Source: Tuctoria greenei (Eukaryota > Streptophyta > Magnoliopsida > Poales > Poaceae). Taken from it: a DNA stretch of 64,000 nucleotides. The position numbers were made by a program, and so were the translations under genes. The stretch spans positions 266,239,560-266,303,559 of the forward strand of contig JAYESD010000001.1 of NCBI GenBank assembly GCA_036927565.1, read 5' to 3'. The notes beneath the pieces are model-generated. The model was not told where the DNA came from. It saw only the letters and a list, made by a program, of their open reading frames with translations, and did no database searches. Positions within the stretch are counted from its first letter, which is position 1. The number at the start of each line of letters is the position of its first letter. Below, piece after piece: positions 1 to 10,403 of the stretch.

Positions 1-106
1 GCAAATCTGCCGCGCAACGGCCGGCGATCAGTCAGTCAGCATCGTAGATGATGGGTTCACCACAGAGCATGCAGTTGACAGTATATCGTGCGAAAAAATT
101 GGGTAC

Positions 107-858
107 CGAACAGGTGATCTTCCAAGGTGCCGCCGGCGGGAACGGACTCGTACACCAGCAACCGTTGGTCGCCGTCGGCGCAATAGCCGACGAGGTCGAT
201 GAGGTTCTCGTGGTGGAGCTGGCTGAGCTTGGCGACCCCGGCCAGGAACTCCTTATTGCCTTGGAACCCGTGCTTGTCCAGCTGCTTGATGGCCACAGTC
301 TGCTGGTGCAATAATGCAGAGCCGCGCATGTGAGATCCGTGAGTGAGAACGCCAACGCATTTGCGCAAGTCGCACGAACGTGAGACGACGTGGCGGTTGG
401 TTTACGCACCCGGCTGTTCTTCTCGAGCTGGCCCCTGTACACGCGGAAGAAGCCGCCCTCCCCGACGAGGTTGTACGGCGTGAAGTGGTCAGTTGCAGCC
501 GCGAGCTCGCGGAACGCGAACGCCTGCGCCGAGATGGCGCCCCGCAGCGACGCGTCATCGGCGGGAGTCGGGTCTGCTGCATTGCAAAGACAAATCCATC
601 AGGGTTGCAAACATTTCGATCTCTCTCGAAATCAATCAAGGAAACCAAGGCAAAGGCTCCCTCACCGCCACCACCACCGGGCCGTTTCGCGTCGTTCGCC
701 TGCCCGGGCGTCGTCACGGGCGCGGCTGCCGGGGCGTACGCCACGGGCGCATACACCGGCTGGGGCGGCGTCATGTTGGACGCCGGCGGGCCCGGTTCGA
801 AGCCACCCTGGTCGGCCCGCTCATTTTTCTTCTTCCCGAAGCACGGAAAGCAGCTCAT
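107..858 (-). CDS. Receptor-like cytoplasmic kinase, RLCK VII/PBS1-like, 5' part (3 exons seen)
   Basis: This is the N-terminal part of a Ser/Thr kinase of the membrane-associated RLCK VII group, which relays signals from immune and developmental receptor kinases. Exons read on the minus strand are 858-666, 576-410 and 302-107, with GT-AG junctions in phases 1 and 0; the third exon ends at a GT donor at 106, so the rest lies outside the window. The N-terminus (MSCFPCFGKKK) has Cys residues suited to palmitoylation but no Gly2 for myristoylation. Residues 84-96 (FAFRELAAATDHF) lead into the nucleotide-binding loop GEGGFFRV (103-110) and the ATP lysine in VAIK (126). HHENLIDLVGYCADGDQRL and LLVYE are typical of the family. 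Two departures are visible: the third P-loop Gly is Phe108, and the usual alpha-C Glu (family VEV) is Gly142 (AGV). Catalytic and activation loops are not in the window, so activity cannot be judged. Confidence 0.85.
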
Positions 859-1460
859 CTTACCGTTCCCTCGGCGCTTCCCCGTGGCTGGAACCCTCTA
901 CGCGCCGGCCACCCGGGGGGCGGCGACGACGACGTCGACTCGATATATGGCCAAGAACACAGGTCACACGCACGCACCGAGCCGCCACCCGTCGTCACGG
1001 CGCGCCGACCATGCCGCGGCCTCACGCCGTGTCGACTTCGTGGAACGCCATGGCTAGGCCGCCCCACCTCTCGCCCTGCGTATGTATGAAGCGGACGCCG
1101 ACCGGCGCCGAGGAAGGTAACTGGCGGCAGCGGTTCACTCAGGCGAACGGACGACGGGGAGACGGTGGCGATGAAAATTCTGACAGGGTGGTGGAGGAGC
1201 AAGGAAGGAAGGAAGGAAGGAAGGCCTTGGAGATCGAGGGATCCAAGGGCCTTCCCGGAGAGGGGAGATCGGGGGAGGAGACCGATGGAGCGGGGAGACG
1301 GGTGGAGGGGGAGGCTAAGTTTGGCGGGCGGAGCGCACGGAGGAGAGCTTCAAAACAAAGGAGATCGCGGGAACGTGCGGACCACGCACGTATTCGATTT
1401 CTAGGCGAGCCGGCACGGAGGCGTCGTTCCTGCCATTGACCATTCTTCTTCTGCTTCTGC
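859..1460 (-). promoter_or_regulatory. GC-rich upstream region of the kinase gene
   Basis: The stretch upstream of the kinase ATG is GC-rich and full of overlapping spurious open frames, as expected for a grass 5' end. On the minus strand a TATA-like CCATATATCG lies at 950-941, about 85 bases before the ATG, and could be the core promoter. No conserved coding frame was recognised here. Confidence 0.35.
1199..1224. repeat. (AAGG)n microsatellite
   Basis: About six copies of AAGG lie in the upstream region of the kinase gene, about 340 bases before its ATG. It is likely polymorphic in length. Confidence 0.85.
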
Positions 1461-1510
1461 ATGGTTGTTTCGGCAGTGGACGTCTCGCCGTGTGCTGGCT
1501 GCTTTGCTGA

Positions 1511-1602
1511 ATCAGTTAATTTCCTTCATGCATTTATCAGTCGGTGAAAATGATCAGTTAAATTTCTTCTTGCATTTATCAGTTGGCGAGATGAATCAGT
1601 TA
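1511..1602. repeat. 42-bp tandem repeat, about 2.2 copies
   Basis: Units starting at 1511, 1553 and 1595 each begin ATCAGTT. The first two share ATCAGTTAA followed by a TTTC(T/C)TTC-rich stretch and GCATTTATCAGT. The short open frame crossing them has no recognisable product. Nothing else was recognised between 1603 and 1907. Confidence 0.7.
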
Positions 1603-2245
1603 ACTAAAGAAGAGAGACGTGATTTCGCATTTGCTGCCGGTACCTTGATTGTCAGATGAATTGGGACGTTCATGGCGCGCGGTCCTTGGAATACACTGAT
1701 GACAGCTACCGCTTCCAATTCTTTTTCAGTTCTAACCTGTGAAACCAAATCGTTATCGTATAAAATCAAATCATTGCTCCATTCTATCATTCTGTCCAGG
1801 ACACAAGCAGGCCTGATAGTGCGACTGCACATAGCACGTATTAGGGCCGGGCCGATTGCATGTTGGCTACGAGCAGCAAACGAACCTTTCGAAATTTAGA
1901 ACAAAACTCAAGCGTCGATTTTTTTTTCATTTTAACATCAATTTATAACGAATTTACATTATTAGCTACTGATTTTTTTACCATTCCGACCTCCTTACCA
2001 TCCACGTTGTAGACGACTTGGCACGTGATGGGGAGTCATCCACTCCATGGACGATTTGTCACATGGCAGCCATATATGATGTTCTAAATTTTCCGAGTAA
2101 TATTCATTATTCAACGGCTATTTTACAATATCTAGAGATATATTTTAGAAATATTGTTATAAAAATGTAGTACATGAAGTGTACTACAATTTCTTCATTA
2201 ATAACATTTCCTGAATATGTCTCGAGATATTTTAAAATAGACGTC

Positions 2246-3003
2246 TCTCGGAGTGTTTTTCCGGCAATTCTCCTGATACTACTGTTGATAGCTCGCGGAG
2301 TTAATAGTTCGATATTGGGTGCACAGAGATTTCGAAGAATATGGAATATGACACAAGGATTTACGTGGTTCAGGCCGCCTGAGCGTAATACCCTACTCCA
2401 CGGGGTGTGTAAGGGTGTCAGGGTGTGAGAGTCCCCCTGTGTATCGTCGACCAATCCTTTTATAGTTCAAGGACTGGTCGTTACACAGTTAGCCTGGCCC
2501 GACATGTGGCTCTGGCGATTACTAATGTTTAATACACAATTAATGAGCTTAATTACCCTTAATAGAGTGGTAACGGGCCTAGACAATGCCGATACTGATA
2601 TTAAGGGCCCTCGATCGTGTGTCATTAAGACAGTATTAATGACACTTAACCGGGTCTTGAAGTCTTTTGATTACCCCTTGAAGGCCCGAGCCGTTGAGGG
2701 TCCTCCAGTCGGCTTGTTGAAGTTGAAGGTCTGGTGGTTGGACACGTGACAGGACCGAAGCTTCCCTCTTTCAGGGGTTAGGTCCGAAAGTGTCACACAG
2801 GTATCTGACCCGGAGCTTTTCCATGTGTGGGATTTAGCTCCGGTTATAGGATACACGTGGCAGTACCGGAGCTTACCATAGATGGGAGGCATGTCCAGTC
2901 CCGTATGACGTGTGAGACCTTCGCAGGTCTTCAAGTCAAACAGGTGAAGTTCCTTTGGTCTTTTTATAGTCTCAAGGGGTATACGGTACGCAGGGTACCA
3001 ACA
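2246..3003 (-). mobile_element. Solo LTR of a Tat-type gypsy element, nested in the MULE
   Basis: This 758-base block matches the LTRs at 14216-15064 and, inverted, 42478-43337, including GCCTGAGCGTAATACCCTAC, CCTTTTATAGT and CTGGCCCGACATGTGGC. It ends TACCAACA, where the related LTRs end TACCGACA. Direct flanks are ACGTC (2241-2245) and CCGTC (3004-3008), a 5-bp target duplication with one later change; the undisturbed MULE sequence has AAATAGCCGTC at the same place. With no internal region, it is a solo LTR left by LTR-LTR recombination. Confidence 0.85.
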
Positions 3004-3011
3004 CCGTCCGA

Positions 3012-3425
3012 AAGTGAATAAAACTCAGAAAATTTGGGTTGCAGAGACAAATTTGCTAAGTTTAGTCACTTTTGAACGGCTATTTTAAAATACTTAGAGA
3101 CATACTTTAGAAATATTGTTATTGAAGTAAATATTGTACACATTGTTTTCTATATTTACTTAAATAACATATATTTCTAGGTGTCCTAAAATAGCCGTCC
3201 AAAAGTGACTAAACTCGGCAAAGTTGCCTCTGCAACTCAAATTTCTTGAGTTTTATTCACTTTTGTACGGATACTTTGAAATACCTAGAGACATATTTTG
3301 AAAATTTTGTTATTAAAAAAAATATATGCACATTTCGTACTACATTTTCTCCAATCAACATTTCCAAAATATGTCTCTAGGTTTTTAAATAGCCGTCAAA
3401 AATTGAATATTACTCAAAAAATTTG
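3012..3425. repeat. Two back-to-back hairpin units inside the MULE
   Basis: About 3012-3262 folds on itself: AGTGAATAAAACTCAG followed by AAATTTGGGTTGCAGAG on the left is matched by its reverse complement around 3225-3262, and CGGCTATTTTAAAATAC pairs with the inverted copy near 3190-3202. About 3258-3425 forms a second hairpin of the same core (CTAGAGACATATTTT against AAAATATGTCTCTAGG). The same core also forms the inner part of the terminal repeats, so the whole element is built from alternating copies of one palindromic unit. Confidence 0.7.
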
Positions 3426-3594
3426 GAACGTGAATGGCTGCCACGTGGCAAATCGTCCATGGTGTGGACGTCTCCCCTGCCACGTGTCAAGTCTTCCACA
3501 CTGTAGATGGTAAAGAGGTTAGAATGGAAAAAAAAGTTCAGATATAAATTCGTTATAAATTGATGCTAAAATGAAAAAAAATTCTTCAAGCGTC

Positions 3595-4020
3595 CATTTC
3601 AGACCAGATCCTTGATCCGGAGCTCAATCCACAGCCCAGAAGAACTCGGATGTGGCTCCGGAGCCCAACCCAGCCCAACTGCCGATACGCGACACGGAGG
3701 TCGAGCACGCTCCTCCCACCTCCACCCTTCTCCGCTCGCTCCCCCCGCATCTACTCCCCGCCCACCCTGCCATCACCGGAGCTGCTCCCACCTCACCGCG
3801 CGGGCGCGGCACTCCAGCTCGTCGTCGCCCTCGACCCCGCAGCCCGCCCGGGCAGGTAAATTTCCGAGCTCCCACGCGCCGATCCGCGCCTAGGGTTTCG
3901 GCCCCCGCCGGATCGAGGAGAATTCCGAGCTCCCTTCTCTCGCTGACCTGCCGTCGCTGTTCTATCCTGCTCCAGGTTCCCTCGTCTTGGAGCGGCGTTG
4001 GACGTCGAGACTTCGCTCCG
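3595..4020 (+). promoter_or_regulatory. Promoter-proximal region and 5' UTR of the PWWP gene, with a probable 5' UTR intron
   Basis: This C-rich segment begins right after the MULE target duplication and runs to the PWWP ATG. A good intron is visible in the leader: GGGCAG|GTAAAT at 3855/3856 and CTCCAG|GTTCC at 3975/3976 (120 bases). A leader intron just before the start codon is common in grass genes. The transcription start cannot be fixed by eye. Confidence 0.45.
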
Positions 4021-7000
4021 ATGAGCTCCGGGGCCGTGGCGGCCTTGGATCCGGGGGGTGGCGAGCGGAATCTGGTGCCGGGCGCTGACGTGGAAATGAC
4101 GGAGGCCGCGGAGGATGCGGTGGCCGCGCCCGTCGCCGGGGTGAAGCTGGAGGGGAAGGCTGGGGAGGTGGCTGCGGCGATGGATATTGAGCACGACGGT
4201 GGGGACGCGGCTGCAGCGGTGAGCGATCTGCTTTACGCGACGGAGTCGGCTGGTATGGTCACTGAAGAAGGGCGCGGAGACGAGCCCGCTGAGGGGGTGA
4301 ACGGAGGAGGAGGTTGCGAGGAGAAATTGCAAGTGGGAGTTGGAGTCCTGCAGGGTGAGGCGGACAGGAAGCCGGTCCCATTCGGAGATGCAGCTGCTCC
4401 TGCTGTTACAGGTCAAGTGGTGGAGGGTTCTGCTACCCCTGAACTTACTGTAGCCGGTAAGGAGACTACCCAGAACATTGGGCTGTTCCATGTGTTGTTT
4501 ATTGATGACATTTTTTTTCAGCTCACAATCTCACATAGCATGGTGAGTAAGACATAGTTCCATTTCAGAATCCAATGAACATGATGAAAATTGTGTAACT
4601 GCAGAACCTGTGAGAGAAAATGAAGAAAGGGGTTTCGGTGTAACAAACTGTGATAAGGATATACAGAACGATGTGCCTGGTGATGTCGTCAGGAGCTCAA
4701 AGATTCATGAAGACAGTGGAGCATCTGGGGTTGGCGAGCTGAATGATAGATCTGAAATGTTTCTGCAAACAGTGCAGGATGTTCCTGACAGTGGAACTAT
4801 TCCAAGCAGCAGCGAGGCTGCTAATTCAGGAAATATTGCTCAGTGTGCTAGATACTGCCTCCCTCTGCTCGATAACGGTGGTTTTAGAGTCTCGGATCTC
4901 GTCTGGGGTAAAGTAAAAGATCATCCTTGGTGGCCTGGTGAAATTTTTGATCCATCAGATGCATCCGATTTAGCTTTGAAGCACCAAAAAGAGGACAGCT
5001 GTTTGGTAGCCTATTTTGGTGAGAGTACTTTTGCTTGGTGTGGCGAGTCTCAGTTGAAGCCTTTCGTGTCAAACTATTCACAGATGGAGAAACAGAGCAG
5101 TTCAGATGCTTTTGTTGGCTCAATTAATAATGCGTTGGAAGAACTCTCACGGCGGATACTGTCGGGTATGAGTTGTTTATGTTTGCCGGAAGAGCTTTCT
5201 GATAGTGGCATGTCCTATACAGTCGAGAATGCCGGGCTCAAGGATGGAGTTACTTGTTCTGCAGTTAATCGGTTTGAGATCTTAAAATGTTTCAGTCCAG
5301 AAAACCTCCTTCATTATATCAAAGAGCTGGCACTGTTTCCTGGCCAAGGGGGTGACCTACTAGAGTTAGTGATAGCATGCTCTCAGCTCACTTCTTTCTA
5401 TCGATCTAAGGGATGCTCTGAACTTGCATCATTTCAATCTGGTGATGGGTGGGTTGAGGATGGCATGGACACTCCACTGGTCCAGAATATTATGTTTGAG
5501 GAAGCTGTCATTAGTGAAGTACAACCTACACAAGATAAGCCTAAAAGAGGCAGAGGGAGACCTCGGAAACAAAAGCCTGAGTATGACACGCATAATCTCA
5601 ATGATAACACTTATCATGATACAATGGGGAGAGAAATGGATATGGAATTTGATGATTTTGACAACTTAGATAGCAAGGAGAAAAGAAACCTCGACTTGTT
5701 TGATGATTCAGAGAAGTCATCAACTCCAACTGTTGGTAGTTCTTTCAAGATTGGCGAGTGCATTCGGCGAGCTGCAAGCCACCTGGCAGGATCTTTGTCC
5801 ATTGTGAAGGCCCATAATGAACCAACAGTTCATAAGACCACTGCTGAAGCAGAGAATGGAGAGTTTGATGTTGTTAGTGATGATGATGAAGAACTTACTG
5901 TGCTGAAACGGGCAAAAAGGAGGCGCATGTATAGGAACTACAGTGCAGGTCCCAACGAATTACTGTCACAGCTATGCGTAGCTGCTACAGGGCCAATGAA
6001 TGGACACAGTTTCTCGCCGATGATAATCAGTTACTTCAGTGATTACAGGAACTATGTTGTTTCTACTGCAACTGAAGCAAGCATTGTCGAAAAAGGCACA
6101 TCAAAGAGAGGAAGAAAGAGGAAGGTTTTGCCTTCACCTGAAGTAGAGACAACTGATCATATGCAGGACTCCTACTGGTCCGGATTGAGCTTACATAATC
6201 ACCCCATTCATAACCTCAACAGCGAAAGTTCCACAGCGAGGCCAAGGCGTAGGCGGAGATCATCACGACAGACATACATGCCTTTGTCAGAACTTGGAGC
6301 ATCGCCCAAGAAACAGATACAAATGATAGAAAGATCAATTATCCATGTCGATGAAAAGATGGTGGATGAATTGAAGCCCACTGCACTTGTTTTAAGTTTT
6401 AGCAGGTCAGCTCCTGTTCCTTCAGAAATGGATCTCATGAAGATGTTCAGTCGTTATGGACCACTAAGAGAAACTGATACTGAAGTTGACAAGGACACAA
6501 ATACTGTTAAAGTTGTCTTCAAGAAACGTACTGATGCTGAAAGGGCTTTCAGTGTTGCTGGCAAGTATGGCACCTTTGGACCTTCGCTTCGCAGTTACCG
6601 TCTTGTGAATTTGCCATTTTCTCTAAGAACATCACAAGCGAAGAATCCTGAGAGACACCCTGAAGATCGTGGCCCAGAGATTTCTGGTAAACATTCCTTT
6701 TTTTTGGTATGCATATCCATGTATAACAAAGTTACTTTGCACCTTCCATAAACTAATTGCTTATTTCTTCCATGTGAATGTCTTTTCTATAGGTCAAAGT
6801 GAGTCAAGTGTGCCCCTGGATGCTATACAAATCGATGAGGTTGACAAAACTGACAAAACAGAAGTTGTGGAAGAACCGGCATTTGAACAAGTTGAGAATA
6901 CCAATCAGATATCACAAATGGGAGCTGCAGGCAAGGCATTAATCAATCAACTTGACATGGTTGAGAAAATTGGTCTAATTAGTAATTCTACATTTCACTA

Positions 7001-8365
7001 ACTGGTCTTGTTCGGTTTGGAACAGGTGCACAAACTGAATCTGTGGCTGAAGGGTCGTCTGAGCAAGTTAGCTCTGTTGAGCTAGCTTGCATCCAGAAGG
7101 AAGCCTCAGTAGAAGGTGTATCAGAGACTATGAAGTCTGAAGCTGCAACTGGTGCATCAATTGGAAGCTTGATTAGTGAAATGCAGCTAGCTGAAACTCT
7201 AGATCAAGCATTGCTTGATGACACAGCTAATACCATGCAAATGGGAGTTGAACCAGAGGCACAAGCTGAAGATATAGTCAAGCAACATGCTGATGCTACA
7301 AATGACGAATCCACTAAAATGGTTTCAGATAATAGACAAGTTGATAATGTTGCTGAAGCCCCCAAGCAAGGTCATATTTTTGAAGATAATGCTGGAATTG
7401 AGCAAAAAGTGGGATCTGAAGCTCCAAAACAAGTATCAGGTGAAGTTCCGTGTAATTCAAAGTCGGAGGCCGAAACTGTAAGGGCAGACCCGATTGGTCT
7501 AGGTTCAGTCGAGCAAGTCAAAGGGGAGTCCCAAACAGTCGTTGAAGTATCAGGTGAGCAGATGTACAGTATTGAGCAATCTGTTGAAATGGGATCTCTT
7601 ACTGAAGCATCAGGAGCACAAATTGAGGTCGAACAACAAACTCCAGAAGATAAAAGTATGGCTGATGCAGCTATGGAGCACTCTGTTATGGTTGAGGAAA
7701 CTTCGGAGTCAAGATTTGAATTACCCGTGGAGGAAACTGTAGACAATATTGCAGCTGTCCCAGCACAAGTTAAGGAGACTACGGAAGAGCAGACTGTAGC
7801 GGAGGCAATAGATGAGAAAATAGAAAATAAAGCTGCCGCTGAAGCACTAGCTGGGGAGACTCAAGAAGGTAAAACTGCAGCTGAGGCACCCAATGAGATT
7901 ACTGATGATAAAATTGCTGCTGATGCATCAGCTGGGAAGACAAAAGGTGAAACAGAAGTCGAGGCACCAGAATCTAAAACAGAAAGTAAAGCCATCATTG
8001 AAACATTAGCTAGAGAGAATACCACGAGTGTAAGTACGGCTGAAGCACCAGCTGAGAACACAAGAACAGCCGAGGAAACTGTAGAGGATGTTAAGGCACT
8101 ACACAATAAAACTACCACAAATGAGGAAACCATAGAGAATGACTCCATTGTAATGCTAGTCGAGAAAGCTACTACAGCTGAGGAAACTGTAGAAGATGTC
8201 ACAGTTGACACGCCAGATGGGAAAACCCTTGAAGTTGAGAAAACTATGGAGGATGCCACGGTTGGGGCACAAGATGGGAAATCTTCTACCTCTGAGAACA
8301 CTATAAAGGATACTAAGGTTGACGTGCCGGATGTACAAGCAGGTGCAAGTGAGCAATCGGTCTAA
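4021..8365 (+). CDS. PWWP-domain chromatin protein, PDP-like (4 exons)
   Basis: Exons are 4021-4456, 4569-6686, 6793-6930 and 7026-8365; joined, they give 4032 bases, a 1343-residue protein, with every intron in phase 1. Introns 1 and 2 are GT-AG. Intron 3 uses CAG|GCAAGG, a GC donor, and splicing it is needed to avoid a stop near 7001. An acidic N-terminus is followed by a PWWP domain (about 250-345, core HPWWPG near 263) that reads methylated histone H3 on DNA. An AT-hook RGRGRPRK lies near 472, a basic nuclear signal KRGRKRK near 657, and an RRM-like fold about 749-826 (LVLSFSRSAPVPSEMDLMKM onward), a combination known from plant PDP proteins. In Arabidopsis, PDPs act with MSI4/FVE and MSI5 in PRC2-linked silencing, including of FLC. 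The C-terminal 500 residues are acidic degenerate repeats (EETVEDV, TAEAP) of unknown function. Confidence 0.85.
6931..7025 (+). other. GC-AG intron of the PWWP gene
   Basis: The donor reads GCTGCAG|GCAAGG and the acceptor TTGGAACAG|GTGC. Removing 6931-7025 joins phase 1 to phase 1 and keeps the long frame open, while reading through meets a stop at about 7001. The extended match to U1 (CAG|GCAAG) is typical of the minor class of plant introns with GC donors. Confidence 0.7.
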
Positions 8366-9562
8366 GATATGTTGCTTTCCTTTTCTGTTGATACCTTGGT
8401 TGCCTGCTCAACTGATTCTCTCATTTAGATGGTGTGGTCTGTATAGAAACACGGGAGCCCACTCTAGCATCATAGTGCTATTAGGTTTTAGTAACTAGGC
8501 ATCTGCATCTTTGCCCCTTTTCGTTTGAACCGTCTTAGTTGTGTTGGATGCAGACGTGTCAGGTTAATCAAAGTTTCTTCCTATACCTTGAAGGATCAGC
8601 CATTGGGTTAAGATCTTTAAACGGATAGGGGAAGCCTTGTGAGTTCCTACACTTCATGGGCAGGGTTGTCTTTGCGCTATCTACCGGGATTTGAAGATTT
8701 CTTGTAATATTCGTTATTTGTACACTGATTGTATTCTGGATCTTATTCATAGCACCACTTAGATTTTTAGGTGAATTATGTCTGCTGTTGTCACAAAAAG
8801 TTCTATTTCCTTTTCGGCGTTATTTCGATTGACCTGCAGATTGCATCCGTGCTACCTGATTTACAGTGGAGCGCCATCTGTTAATCCCATCGTTTCAATT
8901 AAACAAATCAATGTTTGTTGATCGATGTATGAGGGAGCCTTGCAAACTTATCAATGTATATGCACTCTTGAACCTGCGCAGCCTCAAAGAGACTCGAACA
9001 CAACTAGCTCATTCGAAACGCTCACATGCAGAGTTCCGACACGTTTGGTCGCTAGTGTAAACTTCGTGAAATCTAACCGTAGTCGAAGTGTCCGTCAAAA
9101 AAAAGTTCGGAGAAAAAATATAGTGCCGCACTTGTGATAAGATTTATCAATAAGTTATATTTATGACATGTAGAGTAGGAGGCTAAGAAAGTGTGGTAAA
9201 CTGCAGATGTGACATTGAACTAAAGAACCAAAAAATTTGTGGTGCGACTAATGTGTCACGTGGCAAAGTTTGTTGCGGACGACTAGAATTGGTACACTGT
9301 GAATGGTGATTTTGTAATATGACGCTTTTGTAATGTGTGTTTGTTGTTTGTATGGTGTTGTTGGAGTCCATGAACCAATTAACATGTTGCTCTTTTTATC
9401 TCCAAATATTCGGGGTTGGGAAAACTAAATTTAGTTCCTTCAACATCAAATATTTGGGGATGGAGGAGTATATAACATGCATGCGTGTTGCTTGTTAACA
9501 TTGAAAAATTGATGCAAAACCATGATTATTTTGCTATATATATGAGTCATGCTAATGTCCAT
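8366..9562 (+). other. 3' UTR and downstream flank of the PWWP gene
   Basis: The first 350-400 bases are T-rich with TTGTAATATTCG and TTGTA near 8700-8730, the kind of context that surrounds plant poly(A) sites, so the transcript probably ends near 8740-8770. From there to 9562 no gene, inverted repeat or known element was recognised; the small open frames have no family features. Confidence 0.4.
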
Positions 9563-10403
9563 ACTAAAGCTGTCCAAATGAGTTAGGCTAAATGGACCGA
9601 CACGAAGCCCGCTGTTTTTGGCCCGATCCAAACACGGCACGACCCCGAGAGGACCGACACGAAGCACGTGACGGGTTGTGCTTGGGCTCAGGCAGAAGCC
9701 CGTCGGGCTGACCCAGCAAGATCCGCTTATTCGTCGACACGGCCGGCTCGGGGGGGGGGGGGGGGGGGGCACGTTCAGCCCGGACCACAGCTCGAGACGA
9801 CCCACGTAAACCCGACCGATCTATATAAGGCACCCCGATGCGCAACCCCCTCCCCAAACCCTAACCCTCGACCGCCACTCGCCTCACTCACTCCGCTAAG
9901 GCGCTAACCTTAACCCTCGACCACAACTCGCCTCGCCCACTCCACAGCGTATAGGTAGCCAACAGGCCGACCTAGCCCGAGCCCGACCGGGCTCGGGCCT
10001 TGAAAGCCTCGTCCCAGCACGACCTGGAAAAAGATCGGGTCGTGTTGGGCCGGCTCTTGGGTCGAAGGTCAAGGCCCGGGCACACCCCAAGTTCATTTTA
10101 TGTGTGCGGGGCCATAAACGGGTCAGACCAACCCGTCTCATGGTGCGTTTAAGTTAAAAAATACTGTAGAAAAGTGAAAAAATCATCATTCGGACTTAAA
10201 GGGGTCGTGTAAGGCCGACGGGCCGACCGTGCCAAGCCTAAATGGGCCATATGCTGGCAAGCCCGACGGACCGATGGTAATCGCCCGGGCACGGCCCACA
10301 CCGAGCGTTGGGCCAGCCGGGGTCCGATTTTTTCAGGTCGTGCCGGATTCGGGCCACACTTTTTTTTTGCGGGCTTTCGTGCCGGCCCATTTGGCCATCT
10401 ATA
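9563..10403. mobile_element. Probable hAT-like foldback element
   Basis: The left end TAAAGCTGTCCAAATG and the inverted right end TATAGATGGCCAAATGGG resemble each other, and both are followed by (C)CGRCACGAARGCCCG and a GGCACGACC block, giving imperfect terminal inverted repeats of about 80 bases. TAG/GATGGCCAAATGGGCC-type ends are common in plant hAT elements. The interior is GC-rich, with many CGGCACGAC/GGGCCG words and no transposase. A clear 8-bp target duplication was not found, so the superfamily call is tentative. Confidence 0.4.
9750..9769 (+). repeat. Poly-G tract of 20 bases
   Basis: An uninterrupted run of 20 G lies inside the hAT-like element. It could fold as a G-quadruplex, but homopolymers of this length are also easily miscalled by sequencing. 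Confidence 0.95.

Larger units (their letters stand above)
1917..3585. mobile_element. Non-autonomous Mutator-like element (MULE) with long TIRs
   Basis: The left end (1917 onward) and the reverse complement of the right end (3585 backward) match for roughly 250 bases: both start G/A-rich then a T run, CATTTTARCATCAATTTATAACG, and later share GCCACGTGGCAGCC-like and CGGCTATTT blocks. The element is flanked by a perfect 9-bp direct repeat, TCAAGCGTC, at 1908-1916 and 3586-3594. Nine bases is the hallmark target duplication of Mutator-type transposases. No transposase is encoded inside. Without the nested LTR the element is about 0.9 kb. Its right end lies about 435 bases before the ATG of the PWWP gene, and its right TIR carries TATA-like AGATATAAATTCG near 3540, so it may contribute to that promoter (inference). 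Confidence 0.85.

Noticed and set aside
380..1439. Long open frames on the plus strand across the kinase 5' end
   Set aside because: They lie antisense to clear kinase exons and to a GC-rich promoter; their Arg/Pro-rich composition has no domain and reflects base composition.
7372..8301. Ser/Val/Thr-rich minus-strand frames under PWWP exon 4
   Set aside because: They mirror the acidic Glu/Thr repeat region in reverse and have no independent support.
9563..10403. Confident assignment of the foldback element to hAT
   Set aside because: No matching 8-bp target duplication could be found at the proposed ends, so the call stays tentative.
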